This document shows positions 48,243 through 58,701 of a stretch of 64,000 nt of DNA, piece after piece. The notes under the pieces were generated by a model. The model was not told the origin of the DNA. It worked only from the letters and a program-made list of their open reading frames with translations, and ran no database searches. The DNA comes from Sipunculus nudus. Lineage: Eukaryota; Annelida; Sipuncula; Golfingiida; Sipunculidae. Every line of letters begins with the position of its first letter. Position 1 is the first letter of the stretch. The stretch covers positions 26,910,340-26,974,339 of the forward strand of contig CM049322.1 of the NCBI GenBank assembly GCA_026874595.1, written 5' to 3'. The translations under genes and the position numbers were made by a program.

Positions 48243-48599
48243 TCCTTCAAACAGTCATACATGGCCAATAGGCTGATGTGACACCCTGACCAGCTGCTGG
48301 GCAGATACAACTTCATTAATTGATAAATAAACACCAAAGCCTTGTTTTTGGTAGTCAGGCATGAAATCAGTATATACCTAGTGTAATGTTTCTCTGTGTG
48401 TAATTTTAATTTTAAATAGTTTTAATTTTGAATCAACTCTACCATAACTGTTCAGACACACATAATTTGTTATGTTAAGCAATTTTTTTTCTGTTGTATC
48501 TGACTTACAACTATCAGTCATTATTGTACTTATATCTCTCAATAATATACAGTTAACACATCACGTAATTAGAACTGGAAGCCTTACAACAGTTAGGCT

Positions 48600-49002
48600 G
48601 CCAGATTCTAGTGATGCATGAACCTGGTTAATGCCAGGGTAGAGTAGACTTGGAGTAGCTCTAAAAAAGGCAATTAAGTGGGAAACTTACTTGGCCATTT
48701 AACACCTCTAATTCATGTGTGGTTTCTCATGCTCTCTTATATTATGTATGAATGACCATTTTATGGAAAGAATTTCTGAACATTTATGTTTTGTTTGACT
48801 AGGTCTGTTGGGGTCATTCTGAATGCAGTTGGGATCATTCCTAGTCCTGTTGGGGTTATTTTCCATTTTTTATGATTAGACAACTGATTTATACACTCAA
48901 TAATTAAGTTAACATAACCAATCGGTTCATTGGAGTAATAAACTGGTCTGTTGGGGTCATTCTTAGTTCCATTGGGGTCTGATTGGGTATTTAGTCAGAC
49001 CT
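48600..49002 (-). repeat. MULE2 right TIR
   Basis: Inverted counterpart of the left TIR. The outer part has GGTCTGTTGGGGTCATTC-like subrepeats; the inner part has GTTAATGCCAGGG, AAGTGGGAAA and TACTTGGCCAT. It is the TIR nearest the 5' end of the minus-strand gene and probably carried its promoter. Confidence 0.75.
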
Positions 49003-49011
49003 GTCCCATGA
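49003..49011. other. Right target-site duplication of MULE2
   Basis: GTCCCATGA, identical to 40859-40867. Confidence 0.85.
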
Positions 49012-49081
49012 AAAGACCTACCCAAGCTTACAAAAGCCTGCTCCTGCAGATGTTCCGGACAATGATGTAAATTCAAACGTA

Positions 49082-49728
49082 GGGAACCAGTCGTTTCGTC
49101 ACCACAGTCATTTCATCACCACAGGAAATTGGTGAAAAGTGACTGTCAGGATACGTCAGACTGGACTTGACCTGGCATGTTCTTAAAATCAGCAATTCAA
49201 ATGCACAGGGAATGACAGAAGAACAGAATATTGAAGGACAGAAGAGTGAAATATGGCCGGGAAAATAGTTACTGCAAAAAAAGCGTTTTTACTCTGCAAA
49301 GACTGGTTCAGATTTTAGAGTTCTTTTGGCGGCTTGTTCCTCTATGTCATTTGTGGACATGGATTTTATTTAACTAAAACACCTGCATGTATGTAATAAA
49401 AAACATTTCAAACGGGCTATCGTGAGGGAATCGTTTACGGTGAGTGGTGACGTATATAACCCAGAATACCATGGTGGCCAGTTGGCCATGCTGTGCAATG
49501 TTTGTATTTACATGTAATCCATTCCTTGCATGGTGTATTCTGAGCCGTTAATTAATAGAATCAACAACTAATCAAACTTTTTAGTATGGGTATCACTGTG
49601 TATTTAAATTTTAATTGTAATAGATAGAAATTTTATCATACAAAACATTGGTGACAAATTGACCGTTTGGTACAGCATGTTAATTGGTGACAAAACGACC
49701 GCGGTGACGAATAGACTGGTATCCCCCA
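49082..49728. mobile_element. 647-bp TIR element (MITE-like)
   Basis: The left end GGGAACCAGTCGTTTCGTCACC and the inverted right end GGGGATACCAGTCTATTCGTC, with further CGTTTTGTCACC-type repeats inward, give a TIR of about 40 bp. ACGTA flanks both sides (49077-49081 and 49729-49733), a possible 5-bp duplication. No transposase. The superfamily is not assigned. It lies 70 bp beyond MULE2. Confidence 0.6.
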
Positions 49729-50083
49729 CGTAAAAGGCTCACAACACTTAGTTTTACTGACAAACATTATTTATTGGGCAAGGCTATACAAAGCCTTGAA
49801 GGGTAAGGGAATGTTTATATATATATATACGACTAGAAACTGTTTAAGTCAATATTTGTACAAATAGGGATTCTTCACCCTATGCTTTAACGCTTGGGTA
49901 CAGTTCAGTCTTTTGCCACAGTGGGTTTGATAGAAACTGATCTACACTTCCTGCTCAATGCATCGGAGATTCTAACGTCAAAACACAATATCTGTCTGTT
50001 GAAAAATGTTCAATATTGTTATATGTTTGTTCCAAAGATTAGCTAAACTACATATATTCACGGTTCTCTTCTCTTTCACTTAC

Positions 50084-50135
50084 CACTTTTCAGCAAAATA
50101 AGAATGAAATAAGCAATTACAATCTGTGCGTCCAT
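50084..50135 (-). CDS. Putative first coding exon with signal peptide
   Basis: On the minus strand, GAAAATGG gives an ATG with A at -3 and G at +4. It is followed by MDAQIVIAYFILILLKSG and then a strong donor G|GTAAGTG at 50083. The peptide has a short polar start and an 11-residue hydrophobic core, as in a secretory signal or membrane anchor. The ~150 bp upstream are unusually GC- and CpG-rich. The frame is also open further upstream (to 50381), so an earlier start is possible. No downstream exon was recognised; the intron would run left into MULE2. Confidence 0.4.
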
Positions 50136-50139
50136 TTTC

Positions 50140-50440
50140 ACACCTGAGTGAAGGCTCACGTTTCGTCGTCTGACACCGGGACTTCGGGGGAGGTAAACAC
50201 TGGTAAAATATGACACCCAATAAAACAGGAAGACAGTGGGGATCACCCTAAACGCGGGTCCGCACGCGGGTCCGCGCAAGGACCGGAGATCAAATAGCTC
50301 GGAACACATCTTCCTATCGCGGACCTTCCTTAATATGTTTTCCGTCTTGATTATTAGTAAATAAAAGTTGGTTATTAACAAAAACTAAACTGTGTTTTTA
50401 ACAGTTCTCGAGGACTCGTATTGGTCTTTTATATTATTTT
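50140..50440 (-). promoter_or_regulatory. GC/CpG-rich 5' region of the putative exon
   Basis: Contains CCCGCGTGCGG-type runs and many CpGs, in contrast to the AT-rich surroundings. A CCAAT pentamer lies at 50419-50423 on the minus strand. F1 copy 3 begins right after it at 50443, so an old promoter would be cut off from more distal sequence. Promoter function is inference only. Confidence 0.3.
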
Positions 50441-50442
50441 TT

Positions 50443-53087
50443 AGCTCAGCTGACTATAAGTCATCTGAGCTATAGTCGTGGTCCATTGTCCGTCGTCCGT
50501 CCGTCTGTCCGTCCGTCCGTCCGTCCGTCCGTCCGTCCGTCCGTCCGTAGATGTGGCACGTTTTGAAACCGTAAGACCTAGGAATCCAAAATTCAGCATA
50601 ATGTTAGATGTCCCCAAGATCTCCTACCAAGCCGAAAACTGGGTCTTTGCAACTTCGTTCCTTTGAGAAATTAAGGAAAAACCTCAATTTTTTATTAAAA
50701 ACCTATTTTCACACTTCAGGACTGCCTAATATCAAAACCACTCATCTGTTTTTCCTCATATTTACCATAAATATTCCTCTATATAGTTCCTATGTACATG
50801 CCAGAAATTATGTCTGTATTATTTAATTTAAAAAAGTTATGGGCCCAAACATAATGCATTTTGTAAAAAATCAGGAAAGATATTTGATCACTTAACACAA
50901 AAAATGTTAAAGCTATCGACCTTTTTTCCATTAATATAACTTTAATTAATCAAAATTAAATTGTATACCCAAAATTAGATGAAAATCTTTTAAATTTTCT
51001 AAAATATTAATAAAAATAAAAAATTGGTACCCTAAATTTTGCCCAACTTTGACCTTGGCACGTTTTTTTCCTGTAAGTACTGTGGATTTAATTTTCACAG
51101 CATGTTTTTCTTAGCATTTCAACTGTTAACACCAAAAATTTGAAACCAGTTGATCAAAAACTGTAGATTTTAATAAGTTTTCAAGCACCATGTAACATAT
51201 TGTTTACATCAAGCTAGTGTTATGCAGTTTGCAAGAGCTCAGCTCCCCAGCTTCAGCTCTAAGTTCCTTAAATTCGGCATACAGTTAGATGTCTCCAAAA
51301 TCCCCTACCATGCCAAGAATTTGGTCACTAGGACTGCATTTCTTCGAGATATTAATGAAAAACTTCATTTTTCCATTAAAAACCCATTGTTACACTTCAA
51401 GACTGCCTAATATCAAAACCACTGATCTGACTTTAATCATAAATAATATACATATTTTTCATTCTCTATGCACATGCCAGAATGATGTCAGTATTGCGTA
51501 ATTGTTTTAAGTTATGGGCCCAAACATAATGCACTTTGTAAAAAATCAAGAAATATATTTACTCCCTTAACAAGGGCATTGCTAAAGCTAGAGATTTTTT
51601 TGTCAGGGGTGTAACATTATTTTATCAAGATTCAATTGAATACCCAAAATTAGTTCTGAATTTTTTAAATTTTATAAGTTATTAGTATAAATATAAAATT
51701 AGTACCTTAAATTTTGCCCAACTGTGACCATGGCACGTTTGTGTCCTGTGAGCACTGTTGATATAATTTTCATATCATGCACACATTAGGATTTCAGCTT
51801 TTTAGTTTAGAAAGCTGAAAGAAATTGGCCAAAAATTGTAGCTTTTATTAATGTTTTTTATGAGACCCTGTCAGACTTTGGCTCTCTCCAGCCCCTCTTG
51901 AGTCACCTGTATGTTGACCTTGTTGACCTTTCATCAAATTATGCACGCTTGAGGCGAGGCATACAGGAATCCAGGCAGCTTATGGCCAGCCACAGTTGAT
52001 CCAGGTGTCCAACCCAACTCATCTAGTAGTTTTAACCAACAACATAACAATAAACAATAAATTAATAAATTTTTATTTGTTTTTAATAACAAATTAAGGA
52101 AAAATAGAAAAGGAATTTGTTAGCTTATAATAACAGGAAATTAACTTGCAGTTACTGATGTTATAAGAATCTTGTATCGATGGGTAGAATGTCACATATT
52201 CCAAATAACACCATGCAGTCACCTATGGCATTTTTCAGTTCAATTTTAATGATAAAGAAGTAAATCATATTATTCATTACTAATCATTAGGGATCATATG
52301 AAGGAAATTAATGATAGACAAAGATGCAGTTGATAATATTAATCTAGATTCCTACTGTGTCTAGTGTGTACATTGATGTGAAATTAGTCCAAAAATGAAT
52401 TTTTTACAGTTATTTTTTAATATAAATAAAAGCCATAAAACCAGGTACTTATGATCATTATTTAAATGTGTGAATTTTGTATATTCTGGATTCTCAACAT
52501 CATTGGTTGGTGAAACTGAATAAATACCAGACATGGTGCGAATACTTTGTAATTGTATTTAAATACGAATATGATTATGTACTCCATTATAAAATTTCTT
52601 GCATAAAGAATAGGAATTCAGGTAAAAATGAAAGTATATGAATACTCGTGCAAATACTTTCAAAATGTATTCATGAATGCATTCATGAATATATTCTTTA
52701 ATATTATTTTAATAATCATATCAGTTATATTTCATTTAAAAAAATCATATGATTCTCTTATTATTTTTTATAAAAATTATATTTGGGACAATATTTGTAA
52801 TTTTTTTTAATAAATAGTTAAACTCTTATATTATATGTTCTGCTTATAAGTTATATGGCCAAGTCAAAATCTGTGTGACAATAGTACTCCATTTGTTAAT
52901 AAAATAAATGAAATCAATCCTCTTCCCTGTCTCCAAAGGTACTATCAAAATCATACATAAGCTAAACAACAACAACTCATAATACAGCTTATATTTATTA
53001 CCACACAAAACCAGCATGTGCCTCATTTCTAAATAATATTTTTTTATCATATATAACAGCTGAGCGTCGTGACCCATAGGTCCCTTG
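50443..53087 (-). mobile_element. F1 element copy 3, complete, inverted
   Basis: Reverse orientation: tail with hairpin and GTCC array at 50443-50548, head at 53087. About 2.65 kb. It supplies the uninterrupted version of the site where copy B entered copy 2 (51360-51385). Two core modules are visible near 51050 and 51715. The 72-codon frame at 50608-50826 is a repeat shadow that is also open in other copies. Confidence 0.85.
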
Positions 53088-53522
53088 TTTATTATTTTTA
53101 AACAATAACATAAAACCAATGTCTTTTTGACTAAGTTTATTTTTCACAGTCGATCGAGTCAGAATTGCATAACCATTAAAAAGAAGAAAAAAGAACAGTA
53201 CATTTTTATCATCGTTTCATTATGTTCATTAACACTGGACAAAATCATTTTCATAGTCATAAAACAATATCTTAAATGATATACAACTTACAAAATTGTT
53301 ATAAATTTACTTTATATGAATTCATAAAAGCAGTACTTTTCAATAAAGATCAAAAGAATCATGGAGACACACCCTTACATAAATATGTATGTATGTTTTC
53401 ATATAATTTATCACAGCTGATAAACACTGGCTGGTAAAAATCAATATTATATGAATTTGATAAGTTAAGTAAAGTGTAAACCTAAAATTATTATACAGTA
53501 AAACATATAAATTTATATATAA

Positions 53523-53578
<56 letters not shown>

Positions 53579-53585
53579 ATATATA
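53088..53585. other. AT-rich stretch ending in a TA microsatellite
   Basis: Nothing recognised from 53088 to 53510; from about 53535 to 53585 mostly TA repeats lead into the pogo-like element. Confidence 0.4.
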
Positions 53586-54466
53586 CAGTAGAGCGCAGTA
53601 TTTCCGAATGCCGAATTTCCGAAAATTCGTTTTTCCGAAAAATTAAAATGAGGAACCGAAAATTTATTCATATATCCGAAATATGTTTCAAGTATGTAAA
53701 TACCTAAAATGAATATTTGTTATTACGAGTCACAAGGCCTGCAGTCATGTGTTTAAGCCCAGTCGTGACCCTAAGTTGTTCTGGCCCGAAGTTGTCGCCG
53801 GGGCAAAGGTGTGAAAACTACCGCTCGGCTCCCTGAACCGCTAGCAAGCGACTGAGCAGTTTATCTAAGAGCACTTGTGTGTTATCAAACACATCTCGTT
53901 TGTACTCAAGCAAGCATAGTTCGTCGGCTTGGGATATGGTGTCAGGCCAAATAACTGAGCAGTTTACTCGCATCAGCATTGGTGAGGTATCATTCATTAA
54001 ACGCTTGTGCAGGTTTAGGTGCGAGGCCATAGCATGCGGGCCTGGCCATACAAATGAGCAGTTCAATCCCAAGAGCAATTGTGTCATCTACTTAAACTCG
54101 CTGTTATTCAGCTTATTCATCATTTTACTTTTACTTTCAAGAAGAACACAACTCAAACACGATCGTCTTGCTGTCACTTACCAGAGATATGGAGTCAAAG
54201 AAGAGGGGAAAACAAAGAGCACTTACATATCCTTAAAGCAGGTTAGACTGATCTTTGCCAATTATGCTCAGTAATAATCCAAAATCTTTAAAATCTCCCG
54301 GTCGTCAATTACGAAGATAAAAAACTGTTCCTCGGGTAAAATGGCATTAAGTTAATCATTAACTGTCGTACGAACTTGCTGCAAGAACCTTGTCCGCTTT
54401 TCCGAATGTTCGTTTTTACGAACCAAAAGCTTGTCCCCCGACGCTTTCGGAAAAAACGGCGCTCTA

Positions 54467-54469
<3 letters not shown>
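53586..54469. mobile_element. pogo/Tigger-like non-autonomous TIR element (884 bp)
   Basis: The left end CAGTAGAGCGCAGTATTTCCG and the inverted right end CAGTAGAGCGCCGTTTTTTCC are flanked by TA inside TA repeats. The interior has many TTTCCGAA/TTCGT runs near both ends. CAGT-A-GAGC termini and TA target sites fit the pogo/Tigger branch of Tc1-mariner. Overlapping frames at 53818-54087 (minus) and 53879-54274 (plus) show no transposase motifs. Confidence 0.65.

Positions 54470-54470
<1 letters not shown>

Positions 54471-54532
<62 letters not shown>
54471..54532. repeat. (AT)n microsatellite
   Basis: TA repeat directly right of the pogo-like element. Confidence 0.95.
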
Positions 54533-54534
<2 letters not shown>

Positions 54535-54539
54535 TTTAA

Positions 54540-54859
54540 GCACTTTCCGGGATATAGGATGAAAACTTCAAGAATTACTATAAATCTAGTTTAAAATAAA
54601 AAAAAGAGCAACATTGTTGTTTGAATTAACACAACGCTTTGCGGTGACTATTAGAAGAAATACATTTGTAAAGTGTCAGCGTACACACATATCAATGAAG
54701 CATAATTAGAATATATTTGTTGCATCATTGCAAATTACTAACTTAATGATTAACTACCTCTCTTTCATTCTCATAATGCAGACACCGTGAATTACAACTA
54801 CAAAACAATAGTTTTACTTTTTAAACTTCATCTGTTGCCATAACAACATAATCTCCTTA
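54540..54859. other. Unassigned 0.3 kb
   Basis: AT-rich, no feature recognised. Confidence 0.3.
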
Positions 54860-55590
54860 TAATAGTCCAGGGTTAGTTTTCAAGTTATCAACTTCCGTGG
54901 GATTTTAATGAGGAAAGCTGGCAACATGCATCATTTTAAAGTTTATAACCTCAGCACTCTGAAAATTCATGATGCCTTTTTCCCAACAGCTTCAAAGTCA
55001 CCAATCAAGGCCATGTCGTGGCTTTTATTTAATATTGAATTTCACTAGGGTAATATGTCATTCCCTTGGAATTTCATGATAATAACTGACAAAATACATC
55101 ATTTTAAAGACTTTCACCATATCAATCTAATAACCCATGTTGCAATTTTCCCTCTGCAGTTCCAAGGTCAACATAACAGGGCAAGGCCATAGCTTTTAAT
55201 ATATATTGAATTTTACCAGGGTCAGTTGTCATTCCCTGGGAATTATTATGTCTGTCGACATTTTTTTTCCTGCTTCGTTATTCCTTGGTGATTTCATGAG
55301 GAAAGCAAGCATCATACATTATGTTAAAGCATATGTCCATATCAATCTATAAACCTTTTTGCATTTTCTTTCTCGTTGATTCAAGGTCAAAAGATGAGGT
55401 AAAGGTCGTGACATTTGATTTATTTTTATTTTGTATTTTTTTTTATAAAATATTAATGCTTAAGAATCACCTCCTGCGGGTGTCTCTGGTCACCAGTACT
55501 TTTTAATGCAGGATAAACTTTCTTGAGGATCAAGGTCATCACTCAAGGTCTAAGGGCTGAACCGAAAGCTGAACTAAACACAAACTCATC
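54860..55590 (+). repeat. Diverged ~175-bp tandem repeat
   Basis: Units share CAAGGCCATRGCTTTTAAT-like and GTCATTCCCTTGGAATT-like runs (about 55009 and 55182; weaker near 54880 and 55400) and end with TCAAGGTCATCACTCAAGGTC. The copies are old. The family may relate to the F5 GACCTTGACC repeats. Confidence 0.45.
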
Positions 55591-57060
55591 AAAATTGTAA
55601 AAATATTTGCTGCAAAAGTTCAAGTGAATACTCTATTGAATAAACTGTATAAATTGTTAAATTATACGATATGAGCAGCAAAAGAATATTAAAATAACCC
55701 GCATCCAATAATCAAGTTAACAGAGCCATATGCAGTGGCGTACGGGGGGGGGGGGGGGGGGGGGGTTGGCGGTAGGGGCGGTCCGTTTTTTTTTTTTGGG
55801 GGGGGGGGGGGGGGATGGGGGTGGGGGGCGGCATTTCGGGGAATTAGTTGAAGAAAGTGTCATGAGGAGTTATAAAAAGTACTAATTTACCATTTTTTTC
55901 ATGATTGATGAGAAAATCTAACTATTTGGTGTTTTTGACCGTGTCCCATTTCAAGTATTTCAGGAATTCAAGAAGAAATAAAGATTTGTTGTTATTCTTT
56001 ATCAGATCAGCGGTTTGCAATGTCAGAACGCCATCGGTAATCTGACCAGACATGGATAGATGTGCATTTCAGGGCCGTCTACGTTTACAAATATCCGTAG
56101 GGGGCACTAACCAGGGACAAATCCTGCCAGAAGACCATTGACCTCTGGTGGTTGGGGGGTACATCTTTCTTACACATTATATGCGGAAAATATTATGACG
56201 AATTTTTTGGCCGTACTTGGAATGTATAAAGAATTCCATCCTTGAACTCTTGAATTCCCCTAAATTTCATGATATGTAAACAGCCCACAACAACTGAAAT
56301 GCCCTTTTCCATGATTCCCCATACTCTTACTACAGTCTCTTTAAAATACAAACGTTTACACTATCGTAACTATTAGTACATCAGCCAGAGGGTTAATCGG
56401 TATCAAACAGGTGACAATTGCTATCAATGTTTTTTTTAAAGGTGTTTGTGTGTAGATAATAAAAATGCCTGATAGCGGTATGAAAGTGGTAGCTTTCTGT
56501 AAAATGTTAGCCTGTTTTGAAATGTCCTTGCACCAAAATTCCAATTTTGCGGTACATACTGTTTTATATATATCTTATGTAATGCCTGTTTTAAAAAATG
56601 ATTGATGTCAGGTGATAGTAGACATTTATAGCTTACAACTGGTGTGCTATTCATGTATATAGCTTTCCAAATTCCAAAGATATGAATACTTTTCCTTACC
56701 ATGTATAAAAAATTGTATATTTTTAGCTAACCTATTAAAAAACATAGTCTATTTCTGATTAGACTAACCGTGACCAGTTTTTATTAAGTGATTAATGAAG
56801 TCTGAAGTCTTTTAGCTGAAAAATAAAACATGTTTAGCACCCAACTCCAATTTGTAGATTTGGGTGTGGTCACAGAAAGGTGTTATTCTGTTCTTTAGTT
56901 AGCCGATACATGTCCCATTGCCACCAACTGTTCGAGGAAAGAATTGATGCCTGGTTGATGTTTTTGAGTACTTTTGTGTCGCATACCCACACACTTATCA
57001 AACCCTGATTGGTTAATCCTCCCAATTATTCCACTCGGCTGCTATCAGGGGCCGATATAT
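55591..57060. other. Unassigned stretch with poly-G/poly-T block
   Basis: CAGTGGCGTACGGGG at about 55734 resembles the terminus of some hAT-type elements, but no inverted partner was found. Poly-G (55744-55765 and 55798-55814) and poly-T (55786-55797) follow. The rest up to 57060 contains no recognised gene; frames at 56356-56702 look random. Confidence 0.35.
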
Positions 57061-57061
57061 A

Positions 57062-58530
57062 GACTAAATTAAAGAAATGTAAAGAAAACCAAGGAGATGA
57101 TAATTGATTTTAGACGGAAGAAAACTTACCCTTAGTAATTGAAGGCTCCGAGGTTGCAATTTTAAAAATTTTAAATTTTTAGGAATTTTTATTTCTTCTG
57201 ATTTGAAGTGGGCTGAAAATGTTAATTACTGCGTAAAGAAGGCACAACAACGTTTATTCTTTCTAAGGAACTTAAAAGATTTCAGGCTCAGTCAACCGAT
57301 TTTGTTAAAGTTTAATCGGGCGGTAATTCAATGGACTGTCGCGACACTTTCCCTTTGATGTTCGGAGACCAAACCCGGCGGGGTTTTCCGGGTCAATTAA
57401 GCCATAGTGGTGAGTGGTTTCCTGTTTATCAGTAATACATGCACTAGTGTCAATTATATTTTATTCGACATTATTCTTTTTTTTAATGCAAAATAAAATC
57501 AAATATCAAATAAAACCACATTAGTAACGATAACAACACCGGTCATTTACACATATTACGTTTGTACGTCAACATGTACTATCACCCACGAAGGCCGGAC
57601 AATATGAGACAATAAATATCGCCCTTTATATAAATATATGCCTTTTATCTATATGATAGTTCATTGTTGGTGTTTCTTAAGTAACGGTGACGAATAAATA
57701 AAAATATTCAATGTTCATTCATTTTTATTGACAGATAACGCGACTGTGTCATGGTGATTGACCGCACGTGTCGTGACCGCACATTGTCGCTCAAAATGGA
57801 AAGGGTTTCTTACCTCATATTTTGTTGCAAAAATATACCGCATTCGATAAAATTATGAAGGGGCCGTGTGATACAGATACAAACTTACTTTCAGGACAAC
57901 GTAATTTGACTCGTTATGGCTTAATTTAGCTTTGTTGCGCATATGGCATGAGGCGCAACTGGAATTTAGCGCATATGGCAGTTGCGCATCTGGCAGTAGC
58001 GTAATTGACAGGTGCGCATTTGGGAGTGGCGCATCTGGCATGACACCGTCCTGACGTTGTCTATCACTGTATGGGGAGGCAGCATCACGGTCGAGGAAAG
58101 GAACCGTCTTTCGAGGGTAGTTAGAACTGCTGAGAGGATCATTGGGGTTTCTTTACCTACAGTTGACTCCATATTTCAAACACGATTGTTGAAGAAAGGA
58201 AACGACATTATAGAAGACTATAGTCATCCGGTGCACTATTTTTTTTAATGAAATCCGGGGGTTCGCTATAGGTCGCTATCAGGCAGTTCCAAAAGAACTC
58301 AAACTCGCACTTACGCCTCAGCCGTTCGGGGATTAAATATATCACTTGCAGCACAATAATCTAGTCAAACATTCTTAGTCATACGTCTTTTTTTTCTATA
58401 CATAATTTTATTTTATTATTTCTTGTTTAATGTGTTTGTTTTAGCAAGCCAGTCAAGCCAAATACTATATTGTATGTGATGATTTTATTACATATATGTA
58501 GCAATAAACTATATCTTATCTTATCTTAAA
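57062..58530 (+). pseudogene. 3' end of a non-LTR retrotransposon, interrupted
   Basis: A decayed reverse-transcriptase C-terminus. From 57082 the frame reads NVKKTKEMIIDFRRKK, and after a frameshift FKFLGIFISSDLKWAENVNY and KKAQQRLFFLRNLK up to about 57331. It resumes at 58048 as VLTLSITVWGGS, ERNRLSRVVRTAERIIG and ending ...YSHPVHYFF. These blocks are characteristic of the downstream part of animal LINE RTs. AATAAA at 58502 and an ATCTTATCTTATCTTA tail mark the 3' end. The 5' part is missing, as in most LINE copies. A 716-bp insert separates the halves. Confidence 0.75.
57332..58047. mobile_element. 716-bp insertion within the LINE remnant
   Basis: Defined by the break in the RT reading frame. 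It ends with about seven 15-16-bp units starting GCGCA (57937-58043), such as GCGCATATGGCAGTT and GCGCATCTGGCAGTA. No TIR or clear target duplication found. Type unknown. Confidence 0.5.
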
Positions 58531-58531
58531 A

Positions 58532-58690
58532 ATTCGGCTGTCGCAAGCCGAATGTCACACATGACGAATGCAGGCACGGGTACTCGGCTGTAGAAATCAG
58601 GCCAATATCTGCAGGCATTGCGAAAAAAAGTCCGTACAACTGTTTGATTTCGGAATGACGCACTGACGGAAGGACGGACATGGGTAAAAC
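58532..58690 (+). repeat. Hairpin and F3 tail fragment
   Basis: ATTCGGCTGTCGCAAGCCGA (from about 58534) folds into an 8-bp stem. From 58594 the sequence ATCAGGCCAATATCTGCAGG through GGACGGACATGGGTAAA matches the end of the F3 array (25848-25945), but the F3 terminal hairpin is missing. Confidence 0.6.
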
Positions 58691-58701
58691 TATTGACTAA
58701 A

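Larger units (their letters stand above)
40868..49002 (-). mobile_element. MULE2: 8.1-kb Mutator-like transposon with PHD-OTU-transposase gene
   Basis: The ends read GGGTCTGACTAAATACCC and, inverted, AGGTCTGACTAAATACCC, flanked by perfect 9-bp duplications. Inverted similarity continues inward for several hundred bp. Inside, on the minus strand, is a two-exon decayed gene (exon 1 46196-46427, exon 2 down to about 41675). Between that gene and the right TIR sits a 1.6-kb hAT element. Without the hAT the transposon would be about 6.5 kb. Several stops and frameshifts mark it as inactive. Confidence 0.85.

Noticed and set aside
53879-54274. 131-codon frame in the pogo-like element
   Set aside because: No helix-turn-helix or DDE motifs; an overlapping frame is open on the other strand, as in a non-autonomous element.
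55734-55765. Complete hAT element starting CAGTGGCGTA
   Set aside because: Only one terminus is visible; no inverted partner or 8-bp duplication was found.
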